Shown here piece after piece: positions 1 to 6,231 of a DNA stretch of 9,453 nt (positions are counted from its first letter, which is position 1; every line of letters starts with the position of its first letter). The DNA is from Pseudomonadota bacterium (GTDB lineage: Bacteria; Pseudomonadota; Alphaproteobacteria; Rhizobiales; Segnochrobactraceae). The position numbers and the translations under genes are program-made. The stretch covers positions 1 through 9,453 of the forward strand of contig JAEZMP010000564.1 in the NCBI GenBank assembly GCA_023442215.1. The letters are read 5' to 3'. A model generated the notes under the pieces. That model did no database searches. It was not told the DNA's origin and saw only the letters and a program-made list of their open reading frames with translations.

Positions 1-122
1 GCAATGAGGGGCGATTGTCAATCGCGATTCGGTCAGAAATGATCGTAATTGATTGTTGCGGCGCACAATAGTGACCGATTACGACAGAAGTTGATTGAAA
101 TCTTCGGCATCTGGTCCTAATC
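1..122. promoter_or_regulatory. Operator/promoter zone upstream of rhaD
   Basis: This stretch is AT-richer than the genes and crowded with ATTG/CAAT boxes: CAAT at 2-5, 19-22 and 66-69, ATTG at 14-17, 48-51, 52-55 and 93-96. It holds a perfect 15-bp palindrome at 11-25 and a looser dyad, ATTGT (52-56) facing ACAAT (65-69). TTGATTG occurs twice (49-55, 91-97). A weak sigma70-like pair can be drawn: TTGATT (91-96) and CCTAAT (116-121), with a long 19-bp spacer. If real, transcription would start near 128 and leave a leader of about 200 nt. Inference: a repressor site plus promoter for rhaD. The regulator family cannot be told from the sequence. Confidence 0.45.
11..25. promoter_or_regulatory. 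Perfect 15-bp palindrome, candidate operator
   Basis: Arms GCGATTG (11-17) and CAATCGC (19-25) are exact reverse complements around one central T. Size and symmetry suit a dimeric helix-turn-helix repressor. It lies more than 300 bp before rhaD but next to the only AT-richer promoter-like stretch. It could equally serve a divergent gene left of the window. Confidence 0.4.
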
Positions 123-167
123 AAGGCGACGTGCAGACAGGCGGCGTGCCAACGGCGCCGCGCGACG

Positions 168-242
168 GGCGCGCCTGAGTGGCGCTCCTCGCGCGCCGGG
201 CCGGAGGCACCAACGAACCCGCCAGCGGAGCGCCCGCGCGCC
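168..242 (+). other. Structured GC-rich leader of rhaD
   Basis: Two perfect helices can stack in the presumed 5' leader: 168-174 with 236-242 (7 bp) and 181-188 with 227-234 (8 bp), with 6 nt unpaired on one side and 1 nt on the other. The 168-174 arm can instead pair with 191-197, which has the same GCGCGCC sequence as 236-242 and would compete with the long stem. This resembles a conformational switch, but self-complementary GC-rich DNA gives such pairings often. No known riboswitch class is recognised. No gene is seen between 122 and 336. Confidence 0.25.
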
Positions 243-336
243 ATCGCGTTCGCAAGGCGCCCTGGATTCAAATGCTTGGCCGTGATGTCCCGAACGCCCG
301 CGCCTTCGGAGCCACGCCCAACCGGGAGGACGACAC

Positions 337-2451
337 ATGCTCGACAAACCGACACCGACCGGGGCGACGCCGCTCCTGGCCGACCTGTGGGACGCCGCTC
401 ATGCGGCGACGCTCAGCGAACCGGAGCGGTTGCTCTACCGGTCCAACCTGCTCGGCTCCGACAAGCGCATCACCAACTATGGCGGGGGCAACACCTCGTC
501 CAAGATCATGATGGCTGATCCGCTCACCGGCGGTGAGGTGGAGGTGCTGTGGGTGAAGGGCTCCGGCGGCGACATCGGATCGATGAAGCTCGACGGTTTC
601 TCCACGCTCTACCTCGACAAGCTCAACCAGATCGCGGCGAGCTATGCGGGTCCGGAGGTGGAGGACGCGGTGGTCGGGCTCTACCCGCACTGCACCTTCA
701 ACCTGAACCCGCGCGCCACCTCGATCGACACGCCTCTGCACGGCCTTTTGCCGGCAAAGCATGTCGATCACGTCCATCCGGACGCCATCATCGCGATTGC
801 GGCCTCGGCGGACAGCCGGGCCATCACCCGGGAGATCTTCGGCGACGAGATCGGCTGGCTGCCGTGGCGGCGCCCGGGCTTCGAGCTGGGTGTGTGGCTG
901 CAGCAGTTCGCGAAGGAGAACCCGTCGGCTAAGGGCGTCGTTCTCGAAGCCCATGGCCTGTTCACCTGGGGCGACACGCCCTATGCCTGCTACAAGCAGA
1001 CCATCGATACCATCAACCGCGCCATCGCGTGGCTGGCGGCCAAGTCCGAAGGTAAGCCGGCTTTCGGCGGCGTGAAGGTTCCGGCCACCGCGCCGGAGGC
1101 GCGCCGCGCCGTCGCCGCCGAGCTGATGCCGCGCATCCGCGGGCTGATCAGCGGTGCGCGCCGGATGGTGGGCCATTTCGACGACCAGCCGGCGGTGCTG
1201 GAGTTCGTCGGCTCCGACGCGCTGGAGGCGCTGGCCCCGCTCGGCACCTCCTGCCCCGACCACTTCCTGCGCACCAAGATCCGCCCGCTGGTGCTGCCGT
1301 TCGACCCCGCGACGCAGACGGCCGAGGACCTGCTGCCGGGCCTTGAAGCGGCCATCGCCGGCTACCGTGAGGATTACGCGGCCTATTACGAGCGCTGCAA
1401 GCACCCGGACTCGCCCGCGATCCGCGATCCGAACCCGGTCGTCTACCTGATCCCCGGCATCGGCATGATCACGTTCGCCGCCGACAAGGCGACCGCGCGG
1501 ATTGCCGGCGAGTTCTACGTCAACGCCATCAACGTGATGCGCGGCGCCTCGACGGTTTCCACCTACCGCGGACTGCCGGAGCAGGAAGCCTTCGACATCG
1601 AGTACTGGCTGCTCGAGGAAGCCAAGCTGCAACGCATGCCGAAGCCGAAGTCCCTCGCCGGGCGCGTCGCGCTCATCACCGGCGGTGCCGGCGGCATCGG
1701 GCTCGCCACCGCGCGGCGGCTCGCCTCGGAAGGCGCGTGCGTGGTGATCTGCGACATCGACGAGGCCGCGCTCGCCGAGGCCGATGCCGGCCTCGCCAAG
1801 GCGTTCGGCCGCGACGCCGTCGCCTCGCTGCCGGTAGACGTGACCCGCGAAGAGACCGTCATCAATCTGTTCAAGGAGGCGGCGGTCGCCTTCGGCGGGC
1901 TCGACATCCTCGTCTCCAACGCCGGCATCGCCTCGTCGGCACCGGTCGAGGACACGTCGCTCGCGCTGTGGCAGCGTAACATGGACATCCTGTCCACCGG
2001 TTATTTCCTGGTGTCGCGTGAGGCCTTCCGGCTGATGAAGCATCAGGCGCGCGGTGGAGCGATGGTGTTCATCGCGTCGAAGAACGCCATCGTCGCCTCG
2101 CCGGGCGCGGCGGCCTACTGCACGGCCAAGGCCTCCGAGGTGCACCTCGCCCGCTGCCTCGCGCTTGAAGGCGCACCGCTCGGCATCCGCGTGAACGTGG
2201 TCAACCCCGACGCGGTGCTGCGCGGGTCCAAGATCTGGACCGGCGAATGGCGCAGCCAGCGCGCCGAAGCCTACAAGGTCGGCGAGGAGGACCTCGAGGA
2301 GGTCTATCGCCAGCGCTCGATGCTGAAGCTCGGGGTCTATCCGGAAGACATCGCCGAAGGCGTCTATTTCTTCGCCTCGGACCTGTCGTCCAAGTCCACC
2401 GGCAACATCCTGAACGTCGACGCGGGCCACGCGCCTTCGTTCACGCGCTGA
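337..2451 (+). CDS. rhaD: Bifunctional rhamnulose-1-phosphate aldolase / L-lactaldehyde dehydrogenase
   Basis: 704 residues, two enzymes in one chain. Residues ~25-400 are a class II aldolase domain: phosphate-loop GGGNTSSK (49-56), HxH metal ligands H145 and H147, and a third ligand H206 in EAHG. Residues ~438-704 are a classical short-chain dehydrogenase: TGGAGGIG nucleotide loop (448-455), Asp473 after the second strand suggesting NAD preference, NAG (528-530), and catalytic Ser581, Tyr594 and Lys598. The family cleaves L-rhamnulose-1-phosphate to DHAP and L-lactaldehyde, then oxidises lactaldehyde. By my alignment, the catalytic Glu of stand-alone FucA/RhaD aldolases falls on Asp131 (SIDTPLH); this is probably a trait of the fused family. 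ATG 337 is supported by GGGAGGA at 324-330, 6 nt upstream. Cytosolic. It precedes rhaI on the same strand, as in rhizobial rhaDI loci; the rha naming rests on this architecture. Confidence 0.93.
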   Translation: MLDKPTPTGATPLLADLWDAAHAATLSEPERLLYRSNLLGSDKRITNYGGGNTSSKIMMADPLTGGEVEVLWVKGSGGDIGSMKLDGFSTLYLDKLNQIAASYAGPEVEDAVVGLYPHCTFNLNPRATSIDTPLHGLLPAKHVDHVHPDAIIAIAASADSRAITREIFGDEIGWLPWRRPGFELGVWLQQFAKENPSAKGVVLEAHGLFTWGDTPYACYKQTIDTINRAIAWLAAKSEGKPAFGGVKVPATAPEARRAVAAELMPRIRGLISGARRMVGHFDDQPAVLEFVGSDALEALAPLGTSCPDHFLRTKIRPLVLPFDPATQTAEDLLPGLEAAIAGYREDYAAYYERCKHPDSPAIRDPNPVVYLIPGIGMITFAADKATARIAGEFYVNAINVMRGASTVSTYRGLPEQEAFDIEYWLLEEAKLQRMPKPKSLAGRVALITGGAGGIGLATARRLASEGACVVICDIDEAALAEADAGLAKAFGRDAVASLPVDVTREETVINLFKEAAVAFGGLDILVSNAGIASSAPVEDTSLALWQRNMDILSTGYFLVSREAFRLMKHQARGGAMVFIASKNAIVASPGAAAYCTAKASEVHLARCLALEGAPLGIRVNVVNPDAVLRGSKIWTGEWRSQRAEAYKVGEEDLEEVYRQRSMLKLGVYPEDIAEGVYFFASDLSSKSTGNILNVDAGHAPSFTR

Positions 2452-2725
2452 ACCGGACGACGGCGGGCGGCGATCGCCTGCCCGCCGATGCCGCGTGCCG
2501 GTGTCCCGAACAAGGGCGGCCCGCGGCGCGGCGCCGCCGGACGACGGGCCCGGCGGAGGGACGGCTTCCCGCCGAAGGGAGCGGATCGATACGATCCGCC
2601 CGCGCGGCGGAACCGGCCCGCGAGACGACGCCCACCCGGAATAATTGAGCGAATCAGAAGCTGCCGCGCCGGACGGTCCGGAGGATGGCGGCCTGCTCCC
2701 AAGAGACCCTGCGAGGAAACCCGCC
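2452..2725 (+). other. 274-bp rhaD-rhaI spacer with three hairpins
   Basis: No convincing gene is seen here, although GC content keeps several frames open. Three hairpins follow each other. The first, 2462-2486, is an 11-bp stem with one bulged T, starting 10 nt after the rhaD stop. The second pairs 2534-2540 with 2550-2556. The third, 2581-2599, is GCGGATCG / CGATCCGC around ATA and can be extended by two G-C pairs past a bulged A. None is followed by a T tract, so these are not typical intrinsic terminators. Inference: mRNA processing or 3'-end stabilisation of rhaD, attenuation before rhaI, or, for the third, a DNA operator. Confidence 0.4.
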
Positions 2726-4018
2726 ATGACCGAGCTGCCGATCGATCCCGATCTCATCGCCCGCGAGAACGCCGCACTCGCCGACGCCCTCGACGAGGAC
2801 TACGAGGCCCTCGGCCGCCAGTTGTCCCGCCGCGGCATCGACATCGAGGCGGTGACCGCGAAGATCGCCGGCTTCGGCGTCGCGCTGCCCTCGTGGGGCG
2901 TCGGCACCGGCGGCACGCGCTTCGCCCGCTTCCCCGGCGGTGGCGAACCACGCGATGTGTTCGACAAGCTGTCGGACTGCGCCGTGGTGCAGCAGCTCGG
3001 CCGCGCGACCCCGACCGTTTCGCTGCACTTCCCCTGGGACAAGGTGTCGGACATGGCCGCCTTGAAGGCCCATGGCGACGCCCTCGGCCTCGGCTTCGAT
3101 GCGGTGAACTCCAACACCTTCCAGGACAGCCCCGGCCAGGCGCTGTCCTACAAGTACGGCAGCCTCAGCCACACAGATCCGGCGGTGCGCGCCCAGGCGG
3201 TCGCGCACAACATCGAGTGCATCGAACTCGGCCGAACGCTCGGCTCCACCGCGTTGTCGATCTGGATCGGTGACGGCTCAAATTTCCCCGGCCAGAGCAA
3301 TCTCGCCAAGGCGTTCGAGCGCTATCTCGAATCGGCGGCGCAGATCTACGCCGCCCTGCCCGACGACTGGCGCGTGTTCGTCGAGCACAAGATGTATGAG
3401 CCGGCGTTCTACTCGACCGTGATCCAGGACTGGGGCTCCTCGCTGATCGCCGCCGAATCGCTCGGCGAGAAGGCGTTCTGCCTGGTCGATCTCGGCCACC
3501 ACGCGCCGAACGTGAACATCGAGATGATCGTCTCCCGGCTTTTGCACCGCAAGAAGCTCGGCGGCTTCCATTTCAACGACTCCAAATATGGCGACGACGA
3601 TCTCGACGCCGGATCGGTCGATCCCTTCCGCCTGTTCCTCGTCTTCAACGAGCTGGTGGAGGCCGAACTGAACGATGCCGCGTTCCGGCCCGCCCACATG
3701 CTCGACCAGTCCCACAACGTCACCGATCCGATCGAGAGCCTGATCGGCAGCGCGGTGGAGGTGACCCGCGCCTACGCCCAGGCGCTCATCGTCGACCGCG
3801 GCGCTCTGGCCGAGGCGCAGGAGCGAAACGACGTGTTCCTGGCCGCGCAGACCCTGAAGCGCGGCTTCGTCACCGATGTCGGCCCCATCCTCGCCGCCGC
3901 GCGGCGGCGCAACGGCGGCGCCATTGATCCGGTGGCGGTCTATCGCGCGTCGGGCTATCGCGCCCGCAAGGCGAACGAGCGCCCGGCGGTGTCCGGCGGC
4001 GGCGGCGGGATCGTCTGA
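2726..4018 (+). CDS. rhaI: L-rhamnose isomerase (rhizobial / P. stutzeri type)
   Basis: 430 residues, a TIM-barrel metal-dependent isomerase converting L-rhamnose to L-rhamnulose in the cytosol, the first catabolic step. Length and residue positions agree closely with the Pseudomonas stutzeri enzyme as I recall it: H101, then metal ligands E220, D255, H258, H282, D290 and D292, and the D327/S329 pair in DQSHN. Recognisable blocks are SLHFPWD (99-105), WIGDGSNFPGQ (180-190), FVEHKMYEP (218-226), DLGHHAPN (255-262) and GFHFNDSKYGDDD (280-292). ATG 2726 is preferred because AGGA (2714-2717) sits 8 nt upstream and the numbering then fits; an in-frame TTG at 2645 would add 27 atypical residues. 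The tail (SGGGGGIV) is low-complexity. It is unrelated in length and type to E. coli RhaA. Homologues have side activity on other aldoses, so the substrate is inferred mainly from rhaD. Confidence 0.94.
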   Translation: MTELPIDPDLIARENAALADALDEDYEALGRQLSRRGIDIEAVTAKIAGFGVALPSWGVGTGGTRFARFPGGGEPRDVFDKLSDCAVVQQLGRATPTVSLHFPWDKVSDMAALKAHGDALGLGFDAVNSNTFQDSPGQALSYKYGSLSHTDPAVRAQAVAHNIECIELGRTLGSTALSIWIGDGSNFPGQSNLAKAFERYLESAAQIYAALPDDWRVFVEHKMYEPAFYSTVIQDWGSSLIAAESLGEKAFCLVDLGHHAPNVNIEMIVSRLLHRKKLGGFHFNDSKYGDDDLDAGSVDPFRLFLVFNELVEAELNDAAFRPAHMLDQSHNVTDPIESLIGSAVEVTRAYAQALIVDRGALAEAQERNDVFLAAQTLKRGFVTDVGPILAAARRRNGGAIDPVAVYRASGYRARKANERPAVSGGGGGIV

Positions 4019-4078
4019 GCACCGCGCATCGGTGCGGGCGGCGATGACGCATCCGCCGCCCGCTGCGGTGCAGCACCG
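4019..4078 (+). terminator. Competing stem-loops directly after rhaI
   Basis: Immediately after the stop, GCACCG (4019-4024) can pair with CGGTGC at 4030-4035 or at 4066-4071. A strong stem GGGCGGCG (4036-4043) / CGCCGCCC (4054-4061) lies between, and CGGTGC (4066-4071) also forms a palindrome with GCACCG (4073-4078). T-rich sequence (ATTTTT, 4093-4098) begins only about 30 nt after the main stem, so as an intrinsic terminator this is weak. It may instead stabilise the rhaDI mRNA 3' end or act with Rho. Confidence 0.35.
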
Positions 4079-4080
4079 GG

Positions 4081-4323
4081 TACGTACATCTCATTTTTCT
4101 CTTTGTTTTGAATATCAGTAAGATTCTCTGCCGGCCCTCTGATGAAATTTTCTGAGGGACGCACCTCAAATCCCGCTTGCATCCGTCAACGATTTGTCGT
4201 TTGAATGAAGGACGGCAGCGATGCACGAAAACGATAAAAAACAGGCCAGAAATGGCGACGCGCGGCGGAGGGCGAACACCCCCGGTGCGTGACGGGATCG
4301 AAACGCAACAAGGGTGATCGTGG
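4081..4323 (+). promoter_or_regulatory. AT-rich control region before the ABC transporter
   Basis: From about 4083 to 4260 the base composition drops well below that of the surrounding genes, marking a regulatory stretch. Visible elements are an imperfect dyad CCCTCTGA (4135-4142) / TCTGAGGG (4151-4158), with 7 of 8 positions paired; AACGA (4188-4192) facing TCGTT (4197-4201) over 4 bp; and a second AACGAT at 4230-4235. No good -35/-10 pair stands out; TTGCAT (4177-4182) with TTGAAT (4201-4206) is poor. The sequence suggests independent transcription of the transporter genes from rhaDI. The ATPase has its own AGGG ribosome-binding site at 4311-4314. Confidence 0.4.
4221..4292 (+). CDS. Possible 23-residue leader peptide
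   Basis: An ATG at 4221 follows AAGGA (4208-4212) by 8 nt, a better-placed ribosome-binding site than chance usually gives. It opens 23 codons ending at TGA 4290-4292, 31 nt before the ATPase start. The peptide is charged and basic (MHENDKKQARNGDARRR at its start), without a membrane segment and without a codon run suggesting amino-acid attenuation. It could couple translation into the transporter genes or be fortuitous. No homologue is recognised. Confidence 0.2.
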   Translation: MHENDKKQARNGDARRRANTPGA

Positions 4324-5064
4324 ATGGCTCTCCTCGAACTCGAGGGCATCACGAAGACGTTCGGTGCAATCCGGGCGCTTTCCGACGTGAGCTTCAAAGT
4401 CGAGCCCGGCGAGGCCATCGGCCTCATGGGCGACAACGGTGCCGGCAAGTCGACGCTGGTCCGCATCATGGCGGGAAACTTCCCCCCGACCGAAGGCGTG
4501 TTCCGCTTCGCCGGACAGCCGGTGCATTTCCAGCGTCCGGTCGACGCGCGCGAGGCCGGCATCGAGGTCGTCTACCAGGACCTCGCTCTCGCCGATAACC
4601 TGACCGCCGCAGCGAACGTTTTTCTGGGGCGGGAACTGAAGCGCCGCTTCGGCCCGATCCGCTATCTCGACCATTCCGCGATGAACAAGCGCGCGGCCGA
4701 ACTCTTCCGCGAGCTGAAGTCCGAAACCCGCGCCGACGACCTCGTTCGCCAGATGTCCGGTGGCCAGCGTCAGGCGGTGGCGATCGCCCGCACGCGGCTC
4801 GCAGATGCCCGCATGGTGCTGATGGACGAGCCGACCGCCGCCATCTCGGTGCGCCAGGTGGCCGAAGTGCTGGAACTGATCAAGCGGCTGCGCGACAGCG
4901 GCATCGCCGTGATCCTCATCAGCCACCGCATGCCCGACGTGTTCACCGTGTGCGACCGGGTGATCGTGATGCGCCGCGGCCGCAAGGTCGCCGACAAGCG
5001 CATCGCCTCGTCGAGCCCGGAAGAAGTCACCGGGCTTATTACCGGCGCGCTGGAGGCCGCATAA
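4324..5064 (+). CDS. Sugar ABC transporter ATP-binding protein (CUT2, single domain)
   Basis: 246 residues, one ABC nucleotide-binding domain that powers sugar import at the inner membrane face. Motifs in order: Walker A GDNGAGKST (36-44), Q-loop Gln85 (VVYQD), signature MSGGQRQ (144-150, Met replacing the usual Leu), Walker B MVLMDEPTAA (164-173) with Asp168 and Glu169, and H-loop His201 (ISHRMPD). Most CUT2 monosaccharide ATPases (RbsA, XylG, the rhizobial rhamnose ATPase) are about 500-residue tandem proteins; this one has a single copy, like FrcA of the Sinorhizobium fructose transporter, and would act as a homodimer. ATG 4324 follows AGGGTG (4311-4316) by 7 nt. Its stop TAA overlaps the permease ATG by one base, so the two are translationally coupled. 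Sugar specificity cannot be read from this subunit; L-rhamnose is inferred from the neighbours. Confidence 0.92.
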   Translation: MALLELEGITKTFGAIRALSDVSFKVEPGEAIGLMGDNGAGKSTLVRIMAGNFPPTEGVFRFAGQPVHFQRPVDAREAGIEVVYQDLALADNLTAAANVFLGRELKRRFGPIRYLDHSAMNKRAAELFRELKSETRADDLVRQMSGGQRQAVAIARTRLADARMVLMDEPTAAISVRQVAEVLELIKRLRDSGIAVILISHRMPDVFTVCDRVIVMRRGRKVADKRIASSSPEEVTGLITGALEAA

Positions 5065-6101
5065 TGTCGAGTGCCTCCCACCACGCCCACACCGATTTCG
5101 CCAATGTCGGCCGCGCCCCGTGGTATCGACGCGGCTTCTTCGCCTCGCAGACCGCCTACGTGCTGGTGGCGTTCATCGTCATCGCCGTCATCATGGCGCT
5201 CTTGTCGCCGGCGTTCCTGAAATCAGGCAACCTCTACAACGTCGCCCAGAACTTCTCATACATCGCGATCGTGTCGCTCGGCTCCACCATCGTGATTATC
5301 ACCGGAGGCATCGACCTGTCGGTCGGTTCGGTGATCGCGCTGTCGGCCATCGTCACGGCGATGACGTTCAATGCCTGCGAGGCGATGGGCCTGTCCACCG
5401 TGCCGGGTCTCGTGCTGCTGATCGCCTGCCTCGCCGGCCTCGGCGTGTCGATCCTCGTCGGTCTCATCAACGGCACGCTGATCGCCAAGGTCGGGCTGTC
5501 GCCGTTCGTCACCACCCTCGGCATGCTCTCCATCGCGCGCGGCCTTTGCTACATCATCACCGAGGGTCGCGGACAGGCGCCGGCCGGCGTCGACAAGGCG
5601 CTGATGACCTCGATCACCAAGGGCGAGGTCCTCGGCCTGCCGATGCCGCTGATCTATCTGGCGCTGCTGTCGGTCGTGATGGGGCTCAGCCTGCGCCACA
5701 CCGCCTGGGGCCGCCACCTGTTCGCCCTCGGCGGCAACGAGAAGGCCGCGGCGCTGACCGGCGTCAATGTCGACCGCATGAAGATCTCCGCCTACGTGCT
5801 GTGCAGCCTTTCGGCGGGCTTCGCGGGTATCCTGATGGTCGGCTGGCTCGGCTCCGCGCCGGCCAACCTCGCCACCGGCTACGAACTGCGCGTCATCGCC
5901 TCCTCGGTCATCGGCGGCGCCAATCTCGCCGGCGGCTCCGGCGGACCGGTGGGGGCCGTGCTCGGCGCGGCGCTGATCGAGGTGATCCGCAACGGCCTCG
6001 TGCTCGCCCGCGTCAACCCCTACTGGCAGGACGCGTTCGTCGGCCTGATCATCATTCTCGCGGTGCTGGTCGATCGCTTCCGCGCCCGCCGCGCCACCTG
6101 A
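5064..6101 (+). CDS. Sugar ABC transporter permease (CUT2 family)
   Basis: 345 residues, integral membrane subunit of the BPD_transp_2 family. A short hydrophilic N-terminus (1-29) precedes hydrophobic segments near 30-50, 62-80, 84-102, 112-135, 146-165, 193-210, 242-263, 275-290, 296-313 and 322-337. Family hallmarks are TGGIDLSVGSV (80-90), NGTLIAKVGLSPFVTTLG (136-153), the cytoplasmic loop ALGGNEKAAALTGVNV (221-236) that contacts the ATPase, and the glycine-rich VIGGANLAGGSGG (282-294). Start ATG 5064 overlaps the ATPase stop (TAATG) and has GGAGG at 5052-5056, 7 nt upstream; in-frame upstream starts would lie inside the ATPase gene. It is the only permease visible, so the pore is probably a homodimer, unlike rhizobial rhamnose systems that I recall as having two permeases (RhaP and RhaQ). 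Confidence 0.92.
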   Translation: MSSASHHAHTDFANVGRAPWYRRGFFASQTAYVLVAFIVIAVIMALLSPAFLKSGNLYNVAQNFSYIAIVSLGSTIVIITGGIDLSVGSVIALSAIVTAMTFNACEAMGLSTVPGLVLLIACLAGLGVSILVGLINGTLIAKVGLSPFVTTLGMLSIARGLCYIITEGRGQAPAGVDKALMTSITKGEVLGLPMPLIYLALLSVVMGLSLRHTAWGRHLFALGGNEKAAALTGVNVDRMKISAYVLCSLSAGFAGILMVGWLGSAPANLATGYELRVIASSVIGGANLAGGSGGPVGAVLGAALIEVIRNGLVLARVNPYWQDAFVGLIIILAVLVDRFRARRAT

Positions 6102-6105
6102 CTTT

Positions 6106-6144
6106 CGCCGGACCGGAACGGCCATCGCGCCGCACGGTCCGGCG
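6106..6144 (+). other. 10-bp hairpin between permease and binding-protein genes
   Basis: CGCCGGACCG (6106-6115) and CGGTCCGGCG (6135-6144) are exact reverse complements with a 19-nt loop, beginning 4 nt after the permease stop. No T run follows. In transporter operons such stems often mark an mRNA processing or decay boundary that lets the binding-protein message accumulate; here that is inference from position. Confidence 0.45.
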
Positions 6145-6153
6145 GACGACTGC

Positions 6154-6192
6154 AAGTCCAAACTGCACGTCCAAATCGACCAAGTCCAAAAC
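6154..6192 (+). repeat. Three GTCCAAA repeats ahead of the binding-protein gene
   Basis: GTCCAAA occurs at 6156-6162, 6169-6175 and 6184-6190 (periods 13 and 15), in a C/A-rich, probably unpaired stretch between the hairpin at 6106-6144 and the ribosome-binding site at 6220. The first two units are 13-bp near-copies (TGCAAGTCCAAAC, TGCACGTCCAAAT). It may be an unstructured translation enhancer, an sRNA or protein target, or simple tandem duplication. Confidence 0.4.
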
Positions 6193-6231
6193 TGACAATG
6201 GGTCGCCAAGACCATCTCTGGGAGGAAACAT

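Noticed and set aside
2645..2725. In-frame extension of rhaI from TTG 2645
   Set aside because: The added 27 residues are unlike the family. ATG 2726 has a proper ribosome-binding site and places active-site residues at the numbering expected for the P. stutzeri enzyme.
268..2757. An 829-codon open frame on the minus strand, opposite rhaD
   Set aside because: Its sequence is rich in Arg, Gly, Ala and Asp with no recognisable domain. It mirrors the GC3 pattern of rhaD on the other strand, a common artefact in GC-rich coding DNA.
4142..4204. 20-codon frame from ATG 4142 in the AT-rich spacer
   Set aside because: No ribosome-binding site is present, and the ATG sits inside an imperfect dyad that explains the sequence better as a regulatory site.
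61..4205. Possible shared operator (ACGACA core) between the rhaD upstream region (81-86) and the transporter spacer (minus strand near 4195-4200)
   Set aside because: Only six bases match and the flanking dyads differ, so this is no better than chance without more sites.
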